Of a stretch of DNA of 45,412 nt, positions 20,206 through 32,200 are shown piece by piece. The position numbers and the translations under genes are program-made. The stretch comes from Acanthaster planci. Its lineage: Eukaryota; Echinodermata; Asteroidea; Valvatida; Acanthasteridae. The notes beneath the pieces were generated by a model that did not search any database, was not told the origin of the DNA, and worked only from the letters and a program-made list of their open reading frames with translations. Position 1 is the first letter of the stretch. The number at the start of each line of letters is the position of its first letter. Location: assembly GCF_001949145.1 (NCBI RefSeq), contig NW_019091428.1:277880-323291 (forward strand), read 5' to 3'.

Positions 20206-23200
20206 ATGGCAAGTAAGCAGAAACAACGGACGAAGGGAAATTTACGGGTAAGTAGGCCTAGGCCTTATAGTCAGGTTAGTACTACTACGAGACCCATAAA
20301 CAGGGCCCGAGGAATGCTCCTCCGTCATATACTGGGCCCTGTCCATATTCATACTTACTAGGAATTGCTTTCGAAAAGTGTTATCCTGGATATCCTTGGG
20401 CATCCGCTTGTTTGCATGAGCTGATATTGCACCGGTGGCAGTAGGCTAGGCTATATAGTATATGTTCACTACTTAGGGGGTAAACCATGTAAACTATCCG
20501 CTAGGTTGCTAATTGCAGAAAACTTGCCTTTTCCTTATTTGGAGGTTAAAATGTTACCTTTTTTTGCCGTTTTCCATCTCCGGATGAATATTGGCCTGAC
20601 TTGTACATTACACAGACTCCTTTGTATGTTTAAGTAATGGAAGCCTGTACGAGAGCCTGTCTAGTTTGCACCCAGACTTCAGCACTTACGAATTTCGTTC
20701 AGATCTGGATAGTTTACCCTGTAAGTAGTGAACATACCAGAGCAAATACGGCTCATACAAACAAGCGAATGTCCCAGGACATCCCAGATAACACTTTACT
20801 AAAGCATTCCCTATGAATCGGGACAATGCCCAGTATAAGACACAGGAGTATTCGTCAGGCCCTGTTTACATGTCTAGGGCCTTAGTAACATGAATAGTCA
20901 AATAGCACGTTAGTTGTCATGATTGTGGTGATGTTGGGCATAATCAATCAGTCGATGAGCTCTCCGCTATCGTCAATCTTAATAAAATCTCCCATTTAAC
21001 TCTTTTTTTTAAATTTTGAAACAGTCATGACAGTCTTTCACAAACAACCTGACAACCATGACTCAGACACAGGAAAGCCATCATGTGTGTCATGGCCATG
21101 AATTTGTACAATGGTAGAAAGGCATTGTGTGAAGGAAAAAGGGGCAATGTGTGCTCTTTTTTCCTTCTCACACTGCAAAGTAACCCATATTAGCGATGTT
21201 ATGCCCCAACTATAGCACACGTCCCAACCATAGTTGGGCCCGTCCCAACTAGAGTGCTACAGTTGGGCCAGCCCAACTACAGCACAGAGGCCCAGTGTGC
21301 ATGATGTACTCAGCATGTGCCAAAGTCATATTGTTTACAAATGTCATGTCATCGGTCATAGGGCTACAGGAACAGATGAAGTGCTACATTTTAGATGAAT
21401 TGTGTCAAGTGTGAGACACATTAACTAGGATAATGTTGAGACATTTGCCACAGGCACTGGTCAACAATAGTTGGGCCAGCCCAACTGCAGCACTACAGTT
21501 GGGCTGTAGCAACTATAATTGGGACTTATGTAATAGTTAGGGCATAACAGTGATAAGGCTTATGATGAAAGAGTTCATGTCTGGAGGCTGTTGTACATCC
21601 TGTGCACAGCCATGACAAGCATGTCAGAGCCTGAGCCTGATCTGAAAGAAGCATTTTTGGCAAGAATACCACACATGGACGCCTCTGATTTTTCTCATCA
21701 GTGACCATCTGAAAGGAATAAAATGTCCTTGAAAGTCAAATTGAGTGCTGACAATTTTGAGGTATCCACTTGATAAGCATTTAGGGGCTAGAGTATTTTA
21801 GACCAGTCCTATGGGGTTTGTGCACAGGATGTCAGGCGCCATCCATGTATGGAATTCTTTCCATATTTTCTAGGTGGAGGCCTTACTCAAAATTTTCCTT
21901 TGTAAATTTTGATTATTTTTTAAAGGACTTATTCATATCGTTCCTGATGGTCAACATTATCACAACAGGGAAAAATTAGTGATGTCCTTGTATGGACTTC
22001 TTGCCAAAAAGGTCATGAAGACAGTTGGCTGAATTTGAAACTGGGAACCTGAATGGCAGATCATGTGGTACAACAGGATTGAGCAATCACTCATGATATG
22101 CCACTATGGTTCACAAAATGGTCTTCCCACAAGTCTGCCCTTATCTTGGCCTTAAGACTGACGTGTCAAGGCACCAATGCCTCACTAAGTTGGATTGAAG
22201 TGTTTTCACCATTTTTGGCTCTCTACCCCTTCCCTCGACGTGCCCCCTCCCTAGCCATCCAGCAGCGGCCGCGCTGCAGAGCTTCTGGCCAGAGAAGGTG
22301 GGACCAGTCCGGGGGCATCTGGCTTCATTGGCTTCGGCGCAATGTCCGGGGACCTGGGCTACGTGCCTGCTGCCCAGTCGCTGAGTCTGGAGTCAGACCA
22401 GGACTCCTCGCTGGAGGCCGACTTCCGCATGGCGCTGAGGAAGCTGACAAAGAGAGATGTGGTTACCAAATTAAAGGTACTGATTGAAAATCTCATCATT
22501 CTGATTTAGGAAATGATCATTGATTACCACTTTGAAGTCAACCGCATGAAAATTTCATTGATCCATTGTCAGTGTTCAGAGGGTACAAACAACCCATATG
22601 CAGGTATGTAATTTCATTTCAGCTATGACCATGAACCCAGCAATGTTTCACTGGGCATTTCCAGTGACCCCCTTGTAATGAACAAAAGCATCTTGTTGGG
22701 TTTTGTGAAGAGTAGCTGTCACAAAGCAGTGGCACCAGGCCACTACAAATGACCGGTAACACTGTCACCACGGTCACCATATTTTCCTGTATGTATATTG
22801 CAGATTTTAAGCTTTCTTTTGGTGACCCTCTAAATGATCTCAAGTAAAAACACTAACAGTCTGAAGCTAGATTGTAGGCATGCATCACAGTGAGAAACGC
22901 AACGTTCAATTTGGTACCAAGTGCCCCTTTAGTCAAAAATTAGTCAAAAACCTGATTTTCTTTTGGAATGGGGAGTCCCACAGCTCTGTTTTTCCACATC
23001 AAAGAACGTGATCATTGGTCCACGTTTAGGTTTGGCCACGGTCTAACTTCACTTTGTTCCGCCCACTTGTTGCAGGCCATTCAGGAGTTTGGCGCCCTCT
23101 GCACCGAGAAGAATGTGGAGGCAGTGAAAGGCACCCTTCCCCACTGGCCGAGGATCTACAGTCGACTGGCAACCGTAGGTTTGCTGTTTCTTTCTCCAGA

Positions 23201-26200
23201 ATCGTTTCCTTATGCAATAGGAATTTGTTGATGCCAAATAAGGCCACCTCTACTACTGTTGAAGACTTTGAAAGTTCTCCTGATGTGTGCTTCACAGCAG
23301 GAAGATCAAGGGTTTAAAACAGAGGCACTATCCTCAAGACTCTTGATGAAGTCCCCGCAGGAGAATCAAAGTCTCAGTCACGGTGTTGGTGATAGGAAGA
23401 CTCTTTCAGACCATTTTATGTGCCCTCAGTTTACTTTTATTTCAGGGGTATTTGGATAAGATTTTTCCACATTTTTTAACCCATGAATTATTTAATTATC
23501 TCTTGATACTGTTCAAAACTTTTGAAAATTACAAATGTATGTAGTAGTCGCTCCTGCATGAAATGTAGTGGTAGCCATCTTTACGAGGCCCCCCAAAATG
23601 GAGCCACAGTGGTTGAAGTTGTCCATGCACCGTGATACCGGCACGCACTATCCAATCAATTTGTAGAGATCAGTGTATCAGACCCTTTTTTCAACCTCCT
23701 CGGGTCCCGACAGGACCACGACAAGCGCGTCAGGGAGGCCATGCAGCAGGCCTTCGAGCAGCTGGTCCTGCGTGTCCGTCGCAGCTTGGCCCCCCAGCTT
23801 CGCCCCCTGATGGGGACCTGGCTGCTGTCGCAGTGTGACACCTATGCTCCGGCCGCGCTCTCGGCGAGGGCAGCCTTCCAGAGCACCTTCCCCGCGGCCA
23901 AGCAAGGGGAGGCGGTGGCCTTCTGCAAGATGGAAGTGCTCAGGGTGAGTAGCTGAGCCGTGTCCGAATGACTTGGCTTGAGCAGGGCAATAGCAAACAC
24001 GTTCATGGGGAGTGGCTGTAGCCTCTAGTGGTTTCCATGGACACACACGTCATTCCTAACCAAACCATCCATCTTAAATAATTGAGCGCGGCTTCAACGC
24101 CAAAAAGAAAAAAAACCATAAATATCCGTTGTTTCCAGTAGTTTTAAAGTCTATGTCTAAGGTGATGTAGCAATCCTGATGTTCACTAAGTAAAATATTT
24201 AAGTATGTTCGAAGTAAAATATTTACTTTATAATTCACAGAAGTAAAGATTGAACTGTCTATGTATTTTAATACAGTAGTGATACTCCACAGCAAATAAA
24301 CTACCCAAATGTGAATGCAAATATCCATATTGTGCTATAATTTCTACTTGTTAGTGTAGCTGCTTGGTTGCTAGTATGATACTGTAATACGGTTATCCAG
24401 ATATTACTTTGTAGTTCACGTAAGTGGGAATTGAATCTGCTATCTCTCTCAGATCCTATCAGCTGAGCTACGGTGTATCAAGTTGTATTCTTTTGTGGCA
24501 GTAATCAGACGCTTTGAAATCTATGCAGGTTCATGTTAAAATTTTCAGAGCCATTACTTGAATACTCATTAATGGGGACAAATCCATGCTTTTGTTTCAG
24601 TATCTTGAAGACAACCTCTTCAAAGAGACGGCAGCCTCACTGAGTGACCCCAGGTAAGTAGTGCCAAGCCTTCAGTCGTTTACAGGTTGCTGTGGCTTAC
24701 ACCACTAGCCTTGTTTTGGCCTTGTTTGAGACATCAGAATTTCTACGGTATTCTTGCAACCACTTGTGTCATCTTCCAAGTGTCTTGAATTTTGTGGCCT
24801 GGTGGTTTGTTATTGGACTCATGATATTAATATAACATATTGCGCACATGTCCTTGTCCCCAAGCGAGATATTTTACTGTAATTGAGGTCACATTTCCCT
24901 CCAGGTAATCATGCCATATCATCATGCGCAATCATGCTCAAAGAAATCACATCATCCCTTCCAATAAAGTAGAGGTCCACAGGGACTCTGCATTGGGTGC
25001 TGAATGTGAGGGAAGCATTTTCACAGCTGTAAGTCTGATCAAGGTCTTCACTGCTGACAAGATGGGGGCCACGTTTGTTCTAAGGTCCAAACAAGGAGAA
25101 ACGCACCTGCACTAGTTTGTCCCCAGAGTCCATGCCTGAAGACCAAAAAGTAGATTTCTGGAGCATTTTATCACAGGTCCTACACCCCTGAGGAACAAGA
25201 GGAGAAATATCTTCGCATTCTGACCTCCTCGCTGCTGGCCCTTGGTGAGTTTGTGACAGTGCTGCCGGAGAAGGAGATTTCCTCCGTTCAGGACATCCTC
25301 GCATCCATCTTGGCCGAGGGCAAGCTCTGGAAACTTGCCAAGAGCAAATCACCACAGGTAGGGAAAACAGAGGCAGTCAGTTTTCTCTTTATCTTTTTGT
25401 TTATTTTCCCCAGTTCAGCTTTTTGAACGAAGAAATTGCTTCATGAAATTTTACTTGTTACCCGATTTGCCCACCCGAGTTTCATGTTGTTTTCTTTGAG
25501 CAAATCCAAGTAAGGACCTCGTTTACTTGTGGTTGATTCTTGAGGTCCATGGGCCTTGTGTCTGGAAAGTAACATTAAAATGCGACTGTCGCTAGTCCAG
25601 CTGCATGGTCAAATGTCATCATGACACTCATGATCCTGGTTCCTGCTATTCTGTGTCATATGCACAGCTATTGATAACCAGCCTTACCTTCAGGCAAACT
25701 TGAATTCTTAATTCTGATTGGTCAATCCATGGCAACAAACAGCGTGATATGTAGCTGTATTGCACAGTTCATATCAAACCCAGCGCACCGATTTAACTCA
25801 ACGCATTGCACTGTTTTTACACGAAAAGCAAAACGCACACCTGCAAAATTACTTTAAATTCAAAGGTGGTCCCTTTGCCCGCATAGGCCTCAATAACATC
25901 TTTAATGCGCGTCAAGTTTGCTTGAAGATAAATCTGTTATCACCCTTCCACTCGTGAATAATGTAGTGCTGACACAGTTTTTGTTAAATTTGGTATGAAT
26001 GGGTAGTTTCCATTTCTCTGAAAGGAACAGGAGTTGTGAGATGCTGCTTTATGCTAATATTTGTCCCGTGTACTCAATCCAGCTGCGGAGTGCCATGTAC
26101 TCTCTCCAGGGCAGCCTGATCAAGAGTGTGCCCTCTATTGCTGAGGCCCAGCTAGCCTGTATATCCACCACCCTGCTAGGGGGCCTTGATGAATCGGACC

Positions 26201-29200
26201 CCTTAGCTGTGCAAGCACTGTGGGAATCAGTGCTCTTGCTTATGTCTACGTTCCCTGTAAGTCAAGAGACATTCAGCAGTTTTTGACCGCTGATATATGG
26301 AATACGGAAATTTTGAAACCAGCCAGGTGCATGGCACCTGAGTATAGGATCATAGGAAACCGTGCATTCTCATCCGGGGGAGGGTGAAAAAAACCATTTT
26401 TCACATCATAAAACTCATGAATTGTTGATGGATTGTATCAGTACTCAACAGTATTCAACAACATCGCATGCATGAGATTGACTTTATTTCATTGATACTG
26501 GTTAACAGTTATCACTGTTGATGTGGAATATGGTATTTTTATACCCAACGTGGCTTTGCCGTGGCCGCCGTGCATCCCTGAGGCTGAAATACTATGTGAC
26601 TATGAGCATTAAAAATAGTATTTAAAGTTAACATCAACATCAAATTTTTAAGTACACCTTTCTTGAAGAATCTTCACATTTGTCAAGATCCAAAGTCTCC
26701 TTCTTCGTGGCTCACTTTTCTAAACCACTTTTTTAATGCATCGCACTCCAGAATTGCTGGGAGCATGTGAACGTTCGCAAGGCCATCCTCCCAAAGCTCT
26801 GGGCCATGCTGAGAGCAGGAGGCAATGGTAGCGCCACGGTCATATACCCTCATCTGCTACCCTTGCTCAGTCACATTCCGCCCGATGTCATGGGGTCAGG
26901 GATAGGGTTCTATCTGGAGTTCTTCGGCAATATCAAAGAAGGGTGAGTGTTAAGACACTATATGTATCATAATTGTGATATACGCATGATATATTGGATA
27001 TCTTATATAAGATATATATGTGAAATACACATATATGATATAATATATTTGATATGTAATGTGATATAGGTATGTGAAATATGATATTATATATGATTTA
27101 TGTAGCATTTTATTGATCCATGAACTGTATGGCAGTTATAACCAGGCCTATGAACACACAAATTAAGTTTTTGAAAATACGGTGCCTTGTTCAAGTTACA
27201 TTTCTTAGTTTATCCATTTCAGACTGACTTGCAGCTCAGCCAGGCAGAGCACCAGTGAATATGGAGCCATCATTAAGTCCTATATGGAATGTCTGCGGTA
27301 CTCAATCTCTCAAACAGTTACCAGTGATGGAGCAGAGGATATTCAGAGTCTTCAAGCCTACCTCATTCAGGAAGAGGTAAACTTTACATTACTTTGGTTT
27401 CATTATTTAATATAAGTGCGGTATGTTTTGCCGTCTCTTTACTTGAGAATTGTTTTTTGAGGTGGTGTAGGATTTGTCAGGCAAACAGAATCATGAAGAA
27501 CTTTCCTCGTCAACTTTGAACTTGATCTGGGTCTCGATCCGTGATTCACCCCATTCTTTAGGTGGGTTCTGGTGTCCGTGAACCAACTACGGGTTGCTGA
27601 TCGAAATTCAGATCCCTGTGAAACAAACAGGCCCTTTGTCGAGCATACAAATATTGCCTGGAGTGATGAAGTAAAATTTGTCTTTCAAGCTGAGCATTCT
27701 ATTTTCCTGAGGCGAAGCCGAGGTATACTAGGATGTTCCATGTTTTACAACGCCTCTCCCACAGATTCTCATTCATGTAAGCGATATATGCTTAATTTGA
27801 TCTAAATATTTATGAAAGGTACATCTGAATAAGAAATAAGTTGAACATTTACCAGCCTTTTCCAAACTACCACAAAATGTCTGAACGTGGCCGTATAGAG
27901 CTTTGGAATATACATGATGCACAGCCCGCAATGCAGGCATCAGTATGCACAGTGCTGAAGGTCATGGTTGCTATGCGTATACTTCCTTCAGCTGTGAAAA
28001 ACAAGAGAGCAGAAATAGTGGATGCTGTGTGACTGGCTCTCGGCAAGGTACAGAATTTGTGGGAGAGGTGTTACAATAACAAAATTGGGTTTTTACGGGA
28101 AGACATAGACTCGACGTGCACAAACGCCATACAGCACCCCTTCAAATAATTGAGCTGCAGCCCTCCCCAATCCTGAACATTTGTTCAAAGATTTTATAGG
28201 ATTTTGCAGGATTGAGGAAGGTATAGACCACACACCGTGACAGCCACACACACAAAGAATGTGCCAGCTTGACAAATTGTTGAGAATTCAAGGAGTTTTC
28301 TAGCAAGAATGCTCTGAGAGTTGGGGTTAAAGTTCTCTTCAGATATGCAGTCCCGTCTTTTGTGGGTCCATCAAGAAGAGTTTCAAAGTATCAGATTTGG
28401 GGGAAAGTATGATTGGTGCAGAAGGAACTTGACAGTCTATGGGCCAAACCAACAAACTACAGTCAGGGTTAGCATTACAGACTTTGTCTGATTGGTTTTA
28501 CAGTTGATGCCTGTCCTCAGACAGTCAATAACTGACGATGACAGTCAGCTAGCGACCACCTCCCTCTATCTCCATACCTCGAAGCTATTATCCCACCTGT
28601 GCAAGCAGCTTGAGAAGGCTCCTGCCAGGGACGCTCTCCGAATGTTCTGGACGAGTCTCAGCAGCATATGCTCAGAGCAGGTCGGCCCTGCAGAAATTAG
28701 CCAAAATGCCAGCAGATCCCTGGAAAAGATGGCAGTGCTTCTCACGCAACTCCAGTGTCCGGATAAGTCGCTCACGGCCAAAATGATGAAGAAACGGAGC
28801 GTGTCGTTCTCTGAGGATGGGCCCCCTGCTCCAGTCGAGACTGAGGTCAAATCGTCATTGCAGGCCGTCTTTCAGAGATATCCGGAGCTAATCCGCCTCG
28901 TTCGCAAACTCGTGAGGAACAGCTGTGGGCTTGCTCGCACTGGTTCGCTGCCCCACCTGTCGCTTCTTGTCAAATTGCTTGATTCCTTTCAGCTGGCTGA
29001 GGTTTTCGAGGAGCTATTAGGAGGAAACAGTGAAGAGGAATATGGTGAACCAAGAAGTGAAGAAGGGGTGCAGGAATCAAAAACTTCAGATGGGGGTTAC
29101 TCAGAGACAGGCCATGAAGACAGTGACTCAAAACTCCCATGCTCCAAAGTCCAGTCTTCAGATATCGCCGACGATGCTAAGGACTCCTCGATTGTCATTC

Positions 29201-32200
29201 AGAGGTGCTTCGAGGAGGTTCTCTTGCCGTGGGTGCAGTCAGAAGAAGAGAGGCAACATGGGGAAGAGGAGGCACAGAGGCCTGCGAAGGAGGTCCTGCC
29301 TTATGTGGTGAATCTTGTGGCTGCTGGTTTCTGCTACTGTGACGACGAGCAAAAGAAAGCCATCCTTGATGAGTTCTGCCAACAGACCAGTAGACCACAG
29401 ACGTTGTACCTCCTGATAAAGAAGGTGAGAGCAATTTTATCTGGACTATGCACACTAATGTTCAGTTTATCTTCAAGTTGGATGATTTCCTTTGCCAGTT
29501 CGGCATTTTTTTTCAACGGAACTGTGAAGCACAGCATACACTAAACCAAGGCAGGACTCTAGTTTGGAGTTTCCGGATTTTCCACTTCATTTCTATTAAT
29601 AAACTATTCACTGTGTAAAAGGAAAGATAAACATCAGTCCCACATCACTGCACAGATAAAGTAAGTGTCTGACCTGACTAAGCATTACAGCACTGCCTTG
29701 AAGGTCTGTTATTGCATAGCTAACAATACCTGAGGACTATCGAGAACTGGACGGAGAAAGTAGGGGGAAGGGATAAATGAAAAGATGATGTTTAGTGACC
29801 CACATCGGTCAGTACAGTCATCTGCAAATGTTTAGGACCGCCCATACAAAATGCATTAACTTGGGGAAAAACCAAACTGAAACCAATCAATCATGCCAAC
29901 TTATGTTTATTTTCAATGTGTAACCTTAGTATCTTCATTAAACAGCTATTTGGCTACATTTCCATGATTTGAGATGTTATCAGTATAATATTTAGTGTGC
30001 CCTCCTTTATTTTGATTACTTAGACTGGCTTTTTTTTCACCTGTGCTGCCTTACAGAAAAACTGTCATACAAAACCTGCCTTTGCACAAAATTTCATTCA
30101 AATGGGTAAATCACACTAAACTGATGTTATGCACCATTGTAAGTAACCATTAAGTGAGACAATGCAATGCAGGCCCAATGATAGAGATACCAATAAATTC
30201 CTGGTAGTCTTAAATATTTGCAAAGGACTGTAAAGCTTACTTGAATAATGGTTGATTGTTTGGTAAATAAAAATGATCCATCAAATTTGTTGGATTCTTC
30301 GTGTGCAGATCTTAGACTCCTCTCACAGCGCCTGCGTCAGGGCATGGCTCAAGTCGGCCGTGTTTGGAGAGAAGCTATTGAAGCTCACTGACATGCTGTG
30401 CTCCCAGGCACTTGATGGGGAGGCAAACGGCTCAGCATCGCAGAGCTGGGACTTGATCAACTTGGGGCTGTCCATGGAGGCCGAAGAAGGTTGGTCGGTG
30501 ACGTCCGAAGTGCTTACGATTTTATCCTAATTTCACCAGGAACTTCACTTTTTATCCCTCGTAAATTGTACAAAATCTTCATCTGAAAGGTACTGTCTTC
30601 ACATTTTGAGAGATAGTAAAACTTCAAGAAAAAAGTCAAAAAAGGTAGAGGGATGTGGATGGAAGTCACTAACACTTTTTAGAGTTATGTTTTAACTTCT
30701 GAACTGTTACGAATGTGGAGTTTCATCATTTTGAAAATGAATTATCTGGAGAAGAGATTTTTTCATTGAAACCTTGCATGAAAACCATAATTTGTTTTTC
30801 TTTGTGGGGCAAAAAGAGCCCAGAGTTCACTCTGGCTATGCCGACCAAATCCTGTGCAAGTTCACTGACACTCTGCTGAGGTCAAAGGTCAGACTGGAAG
30901 GCAACGAGCAGGGAGTTGATAACTGCATCAGCTTCATCTGCGATGTGGCCGCCAACTTCTTCAGTGCAGTCAAGGTCAGGTTTTTATGCGTCATTTGCCA
31001 TTCCTTGCTTCCTGGGCAGGATATCGCATGTTTGGATTACAAAAGTGTTTAAATTGCCGTTAATTTTTCTTTGTGTCAAGATGGCATCTTGTTAGTGAAA
31101 TAATCTTATCTTACTGCAGTGACTCTAATCAATTGATGAAATGAGGTTTTCAGTTCAAATCTTTTCCAGTCTGTCTTTCAACTTTGCGAAATGAGGCAGT
31201 TTGTTATTTCAAACAAGCAAGGTTATTTGAGAGCAATGCTTGGAAGCTCAAACATGCTCAATGTGGCCAGTCGCAGACATCTCGTATGCGTAGTGCTATT
31301 CTTAAATGACATCAGACGATCTTCATTGTGAATATGCACTGCTGCATTGGCAGCCCATGGCAAAATCCTAGATTAGGGCAACTAAACATGGCAGACTAAG
31401 AAAAAGTGCATCGAATGAGAAAAACATCAGGATCAAATTAGGTAAATGAAACAAAATGTCAATGGAATTTACAAAAAAGTGAGAATTCCTAGTTTAAAAC
31501 AAGCCAGGAAAGACGTCGAGCACAGTTCAAAAAATCATCAATTGTGAGACACACTACAAGCCCAACATCAGCAAGTCCCCCTACAAAACATTTGACGAGC
31601 ATGACTAAATGCTTCTGGCATTTTGTTTTCTACCTTGTCCAATTTGAAGTTTGTCTGTTTTTTTCATGGAATGATAGGGATGTCTTTTGATTTCCTCTGC
31701 TGAAGACCTGCTCCTGGCCCTGTTCCAACTGAGCTGTAAAGAGGCGACAAACTTTCCAGGTTTGTGTTTGCCAGTCTTCCAAAGAGGTTTTTTTTTTAAT
31801 GTTGACTGTGCGTGCTACCTGCTGCTAAACTGGTTTGGAACCGCCTGGTTGACTTTTGCAAGTTTGGTTTCAAGAAGTCTATACGTAGAAGAAGATAACA
31901 GATTTGAATCCCACCTGATTAAGCCCATGAATTCTTTTGCACAAGCTCTTAGAAAACATTGCAGCAGGCTTCATTTCCATATAGAGAAGAATGCTGTTTT
32001 AATCCAAATGCATCTGTAACCTTGTACTGATGAATAGTCAGCATTTTGCCAGTGCCCCTGAAGCCTCGTCATTTTCATCTGGCAAACTGATATTAACCAC
32101 TTTTCAATAGGAAAGTATTGACTGAAAAGTGATGGCCTGTTTTTCATAAATCAGAACCTGTTCAGAAGAAAATCTTATCAGCGTGGACTAATGGGGCAGA

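Larger units (their letters stand above)
20248..22254 (+). other. LTN1 intron 1
   Basis: It has a GTAAGT donor and a CCTAG acceptor. The intron is occupied by two inverted-repeat elements (20294-20880 and 21198-21548). No exon was recognised inside. Confidence 0.75.
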
